Shown piece by piece: positions 9,379 through 18,475 of a DNA stretch of 34,333 nucleotides (positions are counted from its first letter, which is position 1; each line of letters opens with the position of its first letter). Source of the DNA: Planctomycetaceae bacterium (GTDB taxonomy: Bacteria > Planctomycetota > Planctomycetia > Planctomycetales > Planctomycetaceae); contig OMIV01000376.1 of assembly GCA_900299185.1 (NCBI GenBank), forward strand, positions 1-34,333. Direction: 5' to 3'. Both the position numbers and the translations under genes were made by a program. Under the pieces are notes generated by a model that searched no databases, had not been told where the DNA came from, and saw only the letters and a list, made by a program, of their open reading frames with translations.

Positions 9379-9810
9379 ATGGCTCGTGTCGTCCGGTATG
9401 CGTCTCAGTTTCGAGTCATGGGATGGCCGCTGCTGGCGATCTCGCAGGGACCTGATGCTTCGAAACAAGAAGAACGCGGACATGCTCGCGGCATCATCGC
9501 GATTGGCGATATCGCGACGGGAGTCATTGCTATCGGCGGAATATCGCGTGGGATCGTGGCGGTAGGTGGCGTCGCTGCCGGACTGGTATCCGTTGCCGGA
9601 GTGGGCCTGGGTGGTTTTGTCGTAGCCGGAGTGGCGTTGGCTCAAACCGCATTTGGTGGAGTCGCCATCGGCCAATATGCGATGGGAGGCGTCGCCGTCG
9701 GTTCGCACGTCATCAGTGCTAAGCAGATCGACGACGAAGCGGTGACTTGGTTCGGTCGCATCGGTCTGCATCCCCCCAAGCCCAAACTGCCCGACTTGCC
9801 TGCCAAGTAA
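9379..9810 (+). CDS. Small protein with seven decapeptide Gly/Ala/Ile/Val repeats
   Basis: The 143-residue product has an N-terminal segment (1-37) containing MGWPLLAISQGPDASKQ and then seven consecutive 10-residue repeats at 38-107. The pattern is roughly G-h-h-A-h-G-G-h-A-x, where h is hydrophobic: GIIAIGDIAT, GVIAIGGISR, GIVAVGGVAA, GLVSVAGVGL, GGFVVAGVAL, AQTAFGGVAI, GQYAMGGVAV. A hydrophilic tail ends in a Pro/Lys-rich stretch. Similar Gly-Ile-Ala-rich repeats occur in uncharacterised bacterial proteins; I cannot assign a function. A beta-solenoid or a glycine-zipper membrane assembly are both possible. The ATG at 9379, with AAAGGA about 7 bases ahead, is preferred over a TTG 57 bases upstream. 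It diverges from the DUF1501 gene and has its own terminator. Confidence 0.75.
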   Translation: MARVVRYASQFRVMGWPLLAISQGPDASKQEERGHARGIIAIGDIATGVIAIGGISRGIVAVGGVAAGLVSVAGVGLGGFVVAGVALAQTAFGGVAIGQYAMGGVAVGSHVISAKQIDDEAVTWFGRIGLHPPKPKLPDLPAK

Positions 9811-9820
9811 GTCAACGGCA

Positions 9821-9850
9821 TGCTCAGACTCATTCTGAGCAACTGTTTTC
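9821..9850 (+). terminator. Terminator after the decapeptide-repeat gene
   Basis: TGCTCAGA (9821-9828) and TCTGAGCA (9834-9841) form a perfect 8-bp stem with a CTCAT loop. ACTGTTTTC follows on the plus strand. It begins 10 bases after the stop codon. Confidence 0.7.
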
Positions 9851-10085
9851 AATCGGTTGCCCTCGACGGATGACTGTGACATCGTCCGCAAACAGCGCAT
9901 GAAAGCTGCTTGTGGCTAGCCAACCAGTTGCCGCCAAGTGGCCTTTCTTACAGACAGGTTTGACCAACCAAACTTGTGACGAGCTAGCTTGCCGCCAACC
10001 AAACCAGCGGCAGTTTGTCCCTCACCCGTGACTTGTCTGACGTGCGATGCGGCATTGGAAACTCTCCCCAATCAATGGACCTGAC

Positions 10086-11720
10086 ATGCGAGCTTCTGAG
10101 TTTGTCGAAACACATTTCCGGCTCATCTTTTTGTGGTCGGCTGCGAGCCTCGTAGTCATCACGGCGATCGCCGGCGCCTTCCTTGGTCCTATGGTGCTGT
10201 GGCCGTGGGTCATCTTTGGTCCGCTGGTCATGCTGGGCATCGCCGACCTGACTCAAAAGAAGCAAGCCATTCGCCGCAACTATCCGGTTCTCGGACACAT
10301 GCGGTACTTCCTCGAACTGATTCGCCCCGAGATCTATCAGTACTTCATCGAGAGCGATAAGGAAGGCGTGCCATTCGATCGCGAGCATCGTTCGCTCATC
10401 TATCAACGTGCCAAGAGCGTTCGTGATACGACTCCCTTTGGGACAAAGCTCGATGTCTACGCTCCCGGCTATGAGTGGGTGAACCACTCGCTGCAAGCGC
10501 GCCATGTCGATGCCAGCAACATGCGCATCACAATCGGCGGACCGGACTGTAAGCAGCCTTACTCATGCAGTCTGTTAAACATTTCTGCCATGAGTTTTGG
10601 TTCGTTGAGCATGAACGCGATCCTCGCACTCAGCCGAGGCGCCAAACTCGGCGGGTTTGCCCATAACACGGGCGAAGGTGGACTCAGCCCTTACCACATC
10701 GAAGGTGGCGGCGATCTGATTTGGCAGATCGGAACTGGCTACTTCAGTTGCCGCGAAGAGAACGGCAACTTCTCGCCCAAGTTGTTTGCGGAGAAGGCGG
10801 CGATTCCGAACGTCAAGATGATCGAGATCAAGCTGTCACAAGGTGCGAAGCCGGGGCACGGCGGCATCCTGCCAGCAGCGAAAGTGACGCCCGAGATCGC
10901 CGAAATCCGCGGCGTCCCGATGGGCAAGGATGTGCTCTCCCCACCAATCCACTCGACGTTCTCAACTCCGATTGGATTGCTGGAATTCGTGAAACAACTA
11001 CGAGAGTTGAGCGGTGGCAAGCCGATTGGTTTCAAACTCTGCGTGGGCAAGCGACGAGAATTCCTGGCGATCTGCAAGGCGATGGTGAAGACCGGGATCA
11101 CTCCTGATTTCATCACCGTTGACGGCGGCGAAGGCGGAACCGGTGCAGCTCCTTTGGAGTTCTCCAACCACATTGGAGCCCCCTTGGTCGAAGGCTTGAT
11201 CTTCGTCCACAACGCGCTCGTGGGATACTCGCTGCGCAACCGCATTCGGATTCTGGCCAGCGGTAAGGCCTCATCGGGCTTCGGCATGTTGAAACGACTT
11301 TGCATCGGAGCCGACGTTGTCATGTGTGCTCGCGCCATGATGATGTCGATCGGCTGCATTCAAGCCTTGAAGTGCAACAGCAACCATTGCCCGGTCGGTG
11401 TGGCAACTCAAGAAAAGCATTTGATGGCGGGACTGGATCCAACCGACAAAGCCAATCGAGTGGCGAGCTATCACAAGCATACGATCCACAGCTTGGCCGA
11501 AATGATTGGAGCAGTCGGACTCGACTCGGCTCAACAACTCCGCCCGTGGCACTTGATGCATCGCATCTCGGCCAACGAAACCAAGCACTATGGCGAGCTG
11601 TATCACTTCTTACGCGACGGCGCACTTCTCTCCGAAAACCTACCGGACGACTACGCGCGAGCCTGCACCTCGGCCACGGCGGAATCCTTCGGCCACAGTG
11701 GGATCGGCGGGCGCGACTAA
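10086..11720 (+). CDS. FMN-binding glutamate synthase-family protein with N-terminal membrane anchor
   Basis: About 544 residues. Two hydrophobic spans lie near the N-terminus (LIFLWSAASLVVITAIAGAF and VLWPWVIFGPLVMLGI). They are followed by the synthase-type TIM barrel of glutamate synthase: GAKLGGFAHNTGEGGLSPYH, the flavin-site block SQGAKPGHGG, and DFITVDGGEGGTGAAPLEF. SIGCIQALKCNSNHCPVGVAT holds three cysteines spaced like the iron-sulfur cluster site of GltB. Stand-alone proteins of this kind lack the amidotransferase domain and the NADPH subunit, so the electron donor and true substrate are unknown. An ATG at 10047 is also in frame. The ATG at 10086 is preferred because GGA lies 6-7 bases before it and the N-terminus then begins as in relatives. 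No gltD-like partner is adjacent. Confidence 0.85.
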   Translation: MRASEFVETHFRLIFLWSAASLVVITAIAGAFLGPMVLWPWVIFGPLVMLGIADLTQKKQAIRRNYPVLGHMRYFLELIRPEIYQYFIESDKEGVPFDREHRSLIYQRAKSVRDTTPFGTKLDVYAPGYEWVNHSLQARHVDASNMRITIGGPDCKQPYSCSLLNISAMSFGSLSMNAILALSRGAKLGGFAHNTGEGGLSPYHIEGGGDLIWQIGTGYFSCREENGNFSPKLFAEKAAIPNVKMIEIKLSQGAKPGHGGILPAAKVTPEIAEIRGVPMGKDVLSPPIHSTFSTPIGLLEFVKQLRELSGGKPIGFKLCVGKRREFLAICKAMVKTGITPDFITVDGGEGGTGAAPLEFSNHIGAPLVEGLIFVHNALVGYSLRNRIRILASGKASSGFGMLKRLCIGADVVMCARAMMMSIGCIQALKCNSNHCPVGVATQEKHLMAGLDPTDKANRVASYHKHTIHSLAEMIGAVGLDSAQQLRPWHLMHRISANETKHYGELYHFLRDGALLSENLPDDYARACTSATAESFGHSGIGGRD

Positions 11721-11937
11721 CCTGCATGACACTCGATGCAGTTGCTACTCCGAGCACATCCCAGACCGCGTTTAGACACCGCGTGGTCGTCGGCAAACGC
11801 GTACCGTGAACACTGCCATCGCCGTTCGTTCGAGCCTCGCCGATCCTTCGCCCAAAGATTAGTCTCGACTCCGTTTCCGACGGATCGCCACCTCAAACCG
11901 GTTGGACCCGCAGCAGGCGAAAGACGAAAAGCTGGCT

Positions 11938-14547
11938 ATGAAGATTTCCACGTTCACGGTCGGGATGCTGCTTGGCAGCGTCTGCCTTATTTCCGCATCC
12001 AAAGCTCAGGACGCGCCGGTCTCTCTGGAGATGGCCAAGGAGCAGGGACGAGCCAAGTCGCGATACCTCAAAGAAACGAAGGAAGTCGCGAAGACGTCCG
12101 ACGTGGCACCGAACGCCAACGTGGCCTTCTTCAACGAGTCGGTGAAGCCCATCCTGACGAAGAGTTGCCTGGCTTGTCATGGTCCCGAAAAAGCGGAAGG
12201 CCGACTACGCATCGACAAACTGAATCCAGACATGCTGACTGGTCCGGACGTCGATCGCTGGCGAGAAGTCTTCAACGCTCTCGGTAAATCCGAGATGCCG
12301 CCGGAAGACGCGACCGAATACGCCCTCGCCGACGCAGATCGTGGCAAGATCGTAGATTGGCTCAGCGAAGAACTAACCACAGCGTCGGTCGTGCGTCGCA
12401 ACAGCAAAGAGCACACGTCGTTCAGACGTCTCACGACGTACGAATACAACTACGCGCTACAAGACTTGCTCGGCTTGCCCTACTCACTCGCCAGCAAACT
12501 TCCGCCGGAAACCGCTTCCGAAGACGGCTTCAAAAACAGCTCGGAATTGCTGCAAATGTCCGTTATGCAATTCGAGGCGTACCGGGACATCGCTCTGAAA
12601 TCTCTGAAGCGAGCCACGGTGATTGGTGAGCAACCGCAGCCCGTCACCTACATCATTTCGATGCCTGAAGAGATGGCTAAGGCCGAGTCCAAGAAGGATG
12701 ACAAGGACACCGATCCAGCCAAGAAAGCCAAAAAGAAGCCCAAGAATCAGCAGCAACTCTTCAATCGAGAAAGCGGTGACACCATCCCGTTCGGCGAGCG
12801 TAAGACGCTACCTCGAGAAGGCGCCGTGCCCGGACAAACGCCGCCGGTTTTGCCGGTCGTTCTCGTGCTGCCTCGTTCCAACGAGTTGAAGCTGGATCTT
12901 GACCGCTTCCTGCCGGACGAAGGGATCATGCGAGTCCGCATCCGGGCCGGACGCTCAACAATGAATCCCGACGAGTATGCGAGCCTGCGTCTGATCTTCA
13001 GTGCTCATACCAGTAACAACGCCAACTTCACCCAAGTCGTCAGCGAGGGTGATATTCCCGTCACGGCCTCCGCCGACGAACCACAATGGATTCACTTCGA
13101 CATACCTCTCAGCGACATCCAGCGCAATCCTTTCCGTAAGCTGAAGACAACTTTTCCGCGTCGAGACGAGTTTCTGCATATCCACAACGTTTCAAATGCA
13201 CCCGGCGGCGAAGAACCGTTGCAAGTGATGATCGATCACATCGAAATCAGCGCCCCGTTCTATGAGCAATGGCCGCCGAAAACTCATACCGCCATTTTCT
13301 TTGACAGCCCGCACAAGAGCGACGAGCAAGCCTATGGCCGCGAAGTATTAAACAGATTTCTAAGACGCGTCTGGCGGCGACCTGTGACTTCAGCAGAAGT
13401 CGAACAATTTATGGCATTGTTCGCCAAATATCGCCCCGGCTTCGAGACATTCGAAGAGGCCATGATCGAAGTTCTCGCAACGGCGCTAGCGACTCCCGAA
13501 TTCCTTTACCTGACGCAACGCTCGACCGCCGACTATACCAAAGTCGCATCGAAAATCAGCGACGTGGAATTTGCTAGCCGCCTCTCAGTGTTTCTGTGGT
13601 CCAGCATCCCTGACGACGAACTTCTCAACGTGGCCGAGCAGGGTAAATTGAGAGAGCCGTCAGTTCTGACCGGTCAGATCCAACGCATGTTGGCCGACCC
13701 GCGATCCAAGCGATTCTCACAGAACTTTGTCGAGCAGTGGCTGGGCTTGGACCGGATGAATAGCGTGACTCACGTCACAGACAATTCACTCAGAGACGCC
13801 ATGCTCGAAGAGCCCGTTGCCTTCTTCGACGAAGTGCTTCGGAGCAATCACAGTATCATGGATTTCATCCACTCGGATTACTCAGTAGTAAATGAGCGAC
13901 TCGCTGGTCATTACCGTATCCCGAAAGTCTACGGGCCGCACTTCCGTAAAGTCGCAATTTCACCACAAACGAATCGAGGTGGCCTACTCACTTCGGCTGC
14001 GATCATGACGATGAATTCCGACGGCAAGGACTCGCACCCTCTCAAGCGCGGCGTCTGGATACTCAAACGAATTCTCGACGATCCGCCGCCACCACCGCCG
14101 CCAAATGTGCCAGAGGTCGATCTCACCGACCCGGAGATCCTCAAAATGACCCTCAAAGAGAGGATTGTGAACCACAGAAATAAGCCGGCTTGTTATTCCT
14201 GCCACTCGCGAATTGACCCCTGGGGAATCGCCTTCGAAAACTACGACGCACTCGGAAGTTTTCGAACTCAGATTAAGAATCAGCCGGTCGATGCGACGTC
14301 AGAGCTATTCAATCGACAAAAACTGGCGGGTATAGATGGACTCAAGCGATATCTGTTGACGGACCGACAAGATCAATTTGCCCGAGCGATGGTGCATAAG
14401 CTGACGGCTTACGCTCTTGGTCGCCCGCTCTCATTCGGCGACCGAGCGGATGTGGATAAAGTCACAATGCAACTTCGACGCAAAGAAGATGGGCTCGGCG
14501 AACTCATTACTCTGGTTATCAACAGCAATCTCTTTAACTCCAAATAA
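11938..14547 (+). CDS. PSD1-type planctomycete cytochrome c protein (DUF1587/1595/1592/1588/1585)
   Basis: The 869-residue exported protein starts with a signal peptide (MKISTFTVGMLLGSVCLIS), so the ATG at 11938 is chosen over the in-frame start at 11902. Domain order is a PSCyt1-like heme segment with CLACH (77-81) and SEMPP; DUF1587 (RRLTTYEYNYALQDLLGL); a Lys-rich linker; a beta-rich carbohydrate-binding-like region; DUF1595 (FLRRVWRRPVTSAEVEQF); DUF1592 (FASRLSVFLWSSIPDDELL); DUF1588 with PPPPPPPNVPEVD and a second heme motif CYSCH (752-756); and DUF1585 at the C-terminus. The family is abundant in planctomycetes and is thought to act in periplasmic redox or polysaccharide processing; the reaction is unknown. 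It lies 17 bases upstream of a DUF1552 gene, its usual partner. Confidence 0.93.
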   Translation: MKISTFTVGMLLGSVCLISASKAQDAPVSLEMAKEQGRAKSRYLKETKEVAKTSDVAPNANVAFFNESVKPILTKSCLACHGPEKAEGRLRIDKLNPDMLTGPDVDRWREVFNALGKSEMPPEDATEYALADADRGKIVDWLSEELTTASVVRRNSKEHTSFRRLTTYEYNYALQDLLGLPYSLASKLPPETASEDGFKNSSELLQMSVMQFEAYRDIALKSLKRATVIGEQPQPVTYIISMPEEMAKAESKKDDKDTDPAKKAKKKPKNQQQLFNRESGDTIPFGERKTLPREGAVPGQTPPVLPVVLVLPRSNELKLDLDRFLPDEGIMRVRIRAGRSTMNPDEYASLRLIFSAHTSNNANFTQVVSEGDIPVTASADEPQWIHFDIPLSDIQRNPFRKLKTTFPRRDEFLHIHNVSNAPGGEEPLQVMIDHIEISAPFYEQWPPKTHTAIFFDSPHKSDEQAYGREVLNRFLRRVWRRPVTSAEVEQFMALFAKYRPGFETFEEAMIEVLATALATPEFLYLTQRSTADYTKVASKISDVEFASRLSVFLWSSIPDDELLNVAEQGKLREPSVLTGQIQRMLADPRSKRFSQNFVEQWLGLDRMNSVTHVTDNSLRDAMLEEPVAFFDEVLRSNHSIMDFIHSDYSVVNERLAGHYRIPKVYGPHFRKVAISPQTNRGGLLTSAAIMTMNSDGKDSHPLKRGVWILKRILDDPPPPPPPNVPEVDLTDPEILKMTLKERIVNHRNKPACYSCHSRIDPWGIAFENYDALGSFRTQIKNQPVDATSELFNRQKLAGIDGLKRYLLTDRQDQFARAMVHKLTAYALGRPLSFGDRADVDKVTMQLRRKEDGLGELITLVINSNLFNSK

Positions 14548-14564
14548 GCGTTAGGGAACCGACC

Positions 14565-15962
14565 ATGAATAACAAAGCTGCTTTAATGAGCCGCAGGACA
14601 TTTCTTCGCGGCACCGGTATCGCCCTGGCACTGCCGTGGCTCGAAACATTTGCAGTCGGAAGCCAAACCAAAGACGCCACACCCAAAAGGTTTCTCAGCG
14701 TCTATCACCCGGACGGAGTCGGACTGCCATTGAAGTCCGACCCGGCGTGGGAGGATTGGAGTTGGTTTCCTCGCGGTGGCGAAACCGATTTCAAATTGAC
14801 CAAGGTGCTTGACGTTCTCGAACCGCTCCGCAGTGATATCACCATTTACTCCGGATTATCTCACCCCGCTGCCCGCAGTGTCCACGGGCACTCCAACGCA
14901 GATCAGTATCTAACCGGAGCACCAGTCGGGGGACACGGTCCGTATCAAAACACAATCTCTCTCGATCAGGTCTATGCCGAACACGCCGGTGAATTCACCC
15001 GACACTCTTCACTGGTCATGTCGACCAACGGCGGCGTGGGTGGCCCGCGCGGAGCACAAACGCAGTCCTTCAATCGAGAAGGCCGACCGATCCCGGCCAT
15101 GAATAAGCCCAAGGAAATCTTCGACCTGCTGTTCGTCACAAGCGGTAAGGACGCAGCGGAGCGTCTCGCCAGAAGTAAGAGCGCACTCGATCTATTGATA
15201 GACAATACCCGCTCGCTAGGTCGCCAACTCTCCAAGCGAGACCAAGAAACTCTCAAGCAGTATCTGGATGCGGTACGTGATACCGAAGTCAAACTCGCCA
15301 AAGCACAACGCTGGATCGACACTCCGGTCCCACAAGTTGATACCAAGAAACTGCACCTGGAAGCTGAGCCCAAGGAAGCACGCCTCTACTTCCAAACCAT
15401 GTACGAGCTGATTTATCTCGCATTCCTGAGCGACTCAACGCGATCCGCGACGTTCCAACTCGGCCGCGAGAATGGAGAAGGCCCGCACGATTTGCTTTCT
15501 CAAGCTGTTGGCCTAGGTGGTGCTCACGGCCTGACTCACGAGGTCAAGAAGCCTGGCGGCTGGCAAAACCTGGGAACTTACAATCGGTATCAAGCCGAGG
15601 AATTCGGTCGCTTCGCGAAGCGGCTTAAAGACACTCCAGAACCAACCGGCAACGGCAATATGTTGGATAACACTTTTGCCATGCACGGTTCCGCATCGAG
15701 TAGCTTCCACCTCTCTCGCAACTACCCAATTATCTCTGCCGGTGGCAAGAACCTCGGTTTCGTTAATGGGCGATACCTTAAGTTCGGTAAAGGAAACGAA
15801 GACAACCAAGCGGGTGCTGGAATTGATACCGATGCGGGTTGGACAAGCAAAATGGAGATCGAGGAACTCCCACTGTCGAAGTTGTTCGTCACCATCTTAC
15901 AGCGACTCGGAGTCGAAACGGACTCGTTCGGCGGCTACTCCGGCGCCTTGAGTCGAGTTTGA
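14565..15962 (+). CDS. DUF1552 protein, Tat-exported partner of the PSD1 cytochrome
   Basis: The 465-residue product begins with a twin-arginine signal, SRRTFLRGTGIALALPWLE (residues 9-27). It continues with blocks typical of DUF1552: VYHPDGVGLPL, a SGLSHPAARSVHGHSNADQYLTG segment and HGSASSSFHLSRNYPIISAGG near the end. DUF1552 proteins resemble the DUF1501/alkaline-phosphatase-like group, and no reaction is established. AGGGA precedes the ATG. The 17-base gap after the cytochrome gene indicates one transcription unit, so both products probably act together outside the cytoplasmic membrane. Confidence 0.92.
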   Translation: MNNKAALMSRRTFLRGTGIALALPWLETFAVGSQTKDATPKRFLSVYHPDGVGLPLKSDPAWEDWSWFPRGGETDFKLTKVLDVLEPLRSDITIYSGLSHPAARSVHGHSNADQYLTGAPVGGHGPYQNTISLDQVYAEHAGEFTRHSSLVMSTNGGVGGPRGAQTQSFNREGRPIPAMNKPKEIFDLLFVTSGKDAAERLARSKSALDLLIDNTRSLGRQLSKRDQETLKQYLDAVRDTEVKLAKAQRWIDTPVPQVDTKKLHLEAEPKEARLYFQTMYELIYLAFLSDSTRSATFQLGRENGEGPHDLLSQAVGLGGAHGLTHEVKKPGGWQNLGTYNRYQAEEFGRFAKRLKDTPEPTGNGNMLDNTFAMHGSASSSFHLSRNYPIISAGGKNLGFVNGRYLKFGKGNEDNQAGAGIDTDAGWTSKMEIEELPLSKLFVTILQRLGVETDSFGGYSGALSRV

Positions 15963-16245
15963 TCCGGTCATTCGTGACATCGAAACGGATCGAGCCAACC
16001 GGTAGCAGAATCCCTCTCAGAAACCGATGTGCCGCTTGATCGTCGCGCAATGCGGACTCAATTCGCCGCCATGTACCGCAACGATTCAATGCTGCATTAA
16101 TCGGTACTCGGCTTACTGGAGCAAGTCGGAACAAGACCCGTCGCTACGAAGAGCGATCGTCCCGAAATGCTCATCCCGCGAATCAACAGGGACTTCGGTA
16201 TTGAGCCTGCATTCATCGAATCCAATTCGCGGTTGAGACAAGCAC

Positions 16246-16329
16246 ATGTTGCGAGCTAGCGTGCCTCGCTCGCGTTTGGCGTCGCTGATTACATTGGCTG
16301 TTGGTTTGTTTTCCGTTGGTTTGAAATAA
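16246..16329 (+). other. 27-codon signal-peptide-like reading frame just upstream of the second DUF1552 gene
   Basis: ATG at 16246 to TAA at 16327-16329 encodes 27 residues: basic MLRASVPRSRLASLIT, then hydrophobic LAVGLFSVGL, then Lys. This is shaped like the front of an exported protein that stops at once. Its stop overlaps the AAGGA ribosome site of the next gene, whose ATG is at 16339. It could be the leftover 5' end of a deleted cytochrome gene (these normally precede DUF1552 genes), a translated leader, or chance. The rest of the gap, 15963-16245, holds nothing I can support. Confidence 0.35.
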
Positions 16330-16338
16330 GGATCGATC

Positions 16339-17658
16339 ATGCTCGACCGCAGGCATTTCTTGCAGGGAATGGCGGCTAGCGCAGGAGCTGCACTGACAGC
16401 TTCGCTCTTCCCGAATCAGCTCTTGGCCGCATCGGCGAGCAGCTCGGGACCGAAACGCATCGTCTTCTTTATGCAGAATCAGGGGTTCGATCCGCTGACC
16501 TGTATTCCTGAGGGAATGAAGAGCAGCGGGTCGTTGGCGAAGGCTCGGCTGCCCGAGCCGATCGAGGCACTCGAACCGTTCAAAGAGCGGCTGCATATCA
16601 TCAACGGGTTGCACGGCCTGCATACCAGTCCGTCGCACAGCGCCTTCTTCGGTGCGCTGGGCGGGTATCGCGGCGGTGATGGAGTGCCTCCGAGTGCCGC
16701 AACGATTGACTACGAATTGAGCCGCGTGCTACCTCAAACACTGCTGCCGCATCTCTGCATCGGCATGGACTCGATGGAGAACATGACGTCGAAGCCGACG
16801 ATCGCGACGCTCTCAGCCAGCGGTGCCGGGCAGCCGATCTTCATGCACTCGAACCCGAATCATCTCTATCAGATGCTCTACGGCGGGATTTCGACGGGAG
16901 ATATCCGACGTCAGCACGAAGCTCGTTCCAACGTGCTGAATCAGATCGAGCAGCTCGCTGCGTCGAAAGGACAGTCATTGCCGGTCGCGGATCAGCAACG
17001 CTACGGCCAGTTCGTCGGCGGGTTCCGAGACGTCAATGGCCTGCGCGATCGGCTCGATACAGTCGCTGATCACCTCCGAAAGTTCGCGCCGGCAGTTGAT
17101 GAGCATTACACGAAACCAAAGTTCGAAACGGACTGGCACGACGCACTGCTCGATTTGGGCATCTCGGCCCTGACATCGGGGATCACCAACACGCTGACGA
17201 TTGGCTCAGGGCGCGGCGAGATTTTCGGTTCGTGGAAAGGAATCGGAGTCGAACAACAGGGGCACAATCTCGGGCACATGAAGCAGCCCGATAACCCGAT
17301 CTGGATCAAAATCCGCCAGTACAACAGCCGAATGTTGGTTCGCATCATGCAAGCACTGGAACGAGTCCCCGAAGGCAACGGCTCGATGATGGATCAAACG
17401 CTGATCGTCTACACGAGCAACAACGCCGACAGTCAACACACCAGCGGAGCGAACTGGCCGGTGATGTTGCTCGGCAACTGCGGCGGCATCTTCAAGACCG
17501 GCTGCTTCACGCAGCTCGACGGCAAGCGACCGATCAACGCGCTGTTCACAACCCTGCTGCAAGCCGCCGGACAAAACGTCGATCGCTTCAACATGACCGA
17601 GCAACTGGCGAAGAAGTTTGATTCCAGCAACGGCCCGCTGAAGGAAGTGTTGACGTAA
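16339..17658 (+). CDS. DUF1552 protein, second copy
   Basis: The 439-residue product starts [19 protein letters not shown], a twin-arginine export signal. DUF1552-type blocks follow: [53 protein letters not shown] and [20 protein letters not shown], the last close to the C-terminus. It is clearly divergent from the copy at 14565 in length and wording, so this is not a recent duplication. AAGGA seven bases before the ATG supports the start. Its expected cytochrome partner is not immediately upstream. A matching family member instead lies 1.7 kb downstream at 19402, after two unrelated genes. Confidence 0.9.
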   Translation: MLDRRHFLQGMAASAGAALTASLFPNQLLAASASSSGPKRIVFFMQNQGFDPLTCIPEGMKSSGSLAKARLPEPIEALEPFKERLHIINGLHGLHTSPSHSAFFGALGGYRGGDGVPPSAATIDYELSRVLPQTLLPHLCIGMDSMENMTSKPTIATLSASGAGQPIFMHSNPNHLYQMLYGGISTGDIRRQHEARSNVLNQIEQLAASKGQSLPVADQQRYGQFVGGFRDVNGLRDRLDTVADHLRKFAPAVDEHYTKPKFETDWHDALLDLGISALTSGITNTLTIGSGRGEIFGSWKGIGVEQQGHNLGHMKQPDNPIWIKIRQYNSRMLVRIMQALERVPEGNGSMMDQTLIVYTSNNADSQHTSGANWPVMLLGNCGGIFKTGCFTQLDGKRPINALFTTLLQAAGQNVDRFNMTEQLAKKFDSSNGPLKEVLT

Positions 17659-17770
17659 GCCATGGATGCTTTTGGTCGCCTTTCGCTCCGAGAAAAAGCG
17701 TCTTGAGCGCACCATCGGTAACCTCAAAAAGTCTGTTCGAGAAGTAGGTAGTGAGCCGCGAGATGCAGCA

Positions 17771-18358
17771 ATGATTCAAACCACGATCACGTCCGGATGG
17801 GAGCGAGTCGCAATGGGTATCGAGCGCGTGCGCGAGCGGCTGCTGAGAGTCACGAGCCTGTTGAACTCGGCTTCGATTCCTTACGCAGTGCTCGGTGGTA
17901 ACGCAGTTGCCGAGTGGGTCGGTCGAGTCGATGACGGTGCAGTGCGATTCACCAAAGATGTCGACATCTTGATTCGCCGGACCGACTTGCCGCGCGTTCT
18001 CGCGTGCTTACAACCCGCCGGCTTTGTGTATCAAGAATTCCAGGGAGTCCACATGCTGCTGGATGGTCCACACGCAACGCCGAAAGAAGCAGTTCACTTG
18101 GTGTTTGCGGGCGAAAAGATTCGCGCGGACAACGTTGCGGCAGCCCCCGATGTCACCGAGTCTGAAGTCACCGATGAGTTCACCGTTTTACGGCTCGATG
18201 CTTTGCTACGAATGAAGCTGATTGCCAACCGACGCAAGGATCAAGTTCATATTCTCGACATGCTGGACGTCGGACTGATTGACGCAGACTGGATCGGTCG
18301 CCTGCCGCCGGAATTGGCGCCGCGATTTCAAGCATTGCTCGATAACCCCGATAGTTAA
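17771..18358 (+). CDS. Nucleotidyltransferase-fold protein
   Basis: About 195 residues from the ATG at 17771; the frame is open to 17666, but the added residues look noncoding. YAVLGGNAVAEWVGR (38-52) followed by FTKDVDILIRR (60-70) gives the GG...DxD pattern (Gly42-Gly43, Asp63, Asp65) of the minimal nucleotidyltransferase superfamily. EFTVLRLDALLRMKLIANRRKDQVHILDML resembles the helical region that follows this core in AbiEii/MNT-like proteins. The target, whether nucleic acid, protein or small molecule, is unknown. Such proteins may be toxins of type IV or MNT-HEPN modules, but no HEPN or AbiEi partner is next to it. It sits between the second DUF1552 gene and an orphan secreted protein. 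Confidence 0.7.
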   Translation: MIQTTITSGWERVAMGIERVRERLLRVTSLLNSASIPYAVLGGNAVAEWVGRVDDGAVRFTKDVDILIRRTDLPRVLACLQPAGFVYQEFQGVHMLLDGPHATPKEAVHLVFAGEKIRADNVAAAPDVTESEVTDEFTVLRLDALLRMKLIANRRKDQVHILDMLDVGLIDADWIGRLPPELAPRFQALLDNPDS

Positions 18359-18475
18359 GTGATAGTGGCGCATTTTCCCCCAAGACCTAACGCGGGGCGC
18401 CCGCAACCCAAAGACGGTGCTGATCGCAGCAATTCATTATTATCTTCCCGCCTATCGCTCGCCTAAAGTTATCAA

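Noticed and set aside
9379-9810. Pentapeptide-repeat or antifreeze-type protein
   Set aside because: The period is ten, not five, and the A(D/N)LXX pentapeptide pattern is absent.
9954-9977. 9-bp inverted repeat (ACAGGTTTG / CAAACTTGT) as a terminator or operator
   Set aside because: It has a wobble pair, lacks a T-run and lies about 100 bases from either gene. It is not strong enough to name.
16027-16236. 69-codon plus-strand frame in the gap before the second DUF1552 gene
   Set aside because: Cys/Ser-rich random-looking product with no ribosome site and no relation to neighbouring genes.
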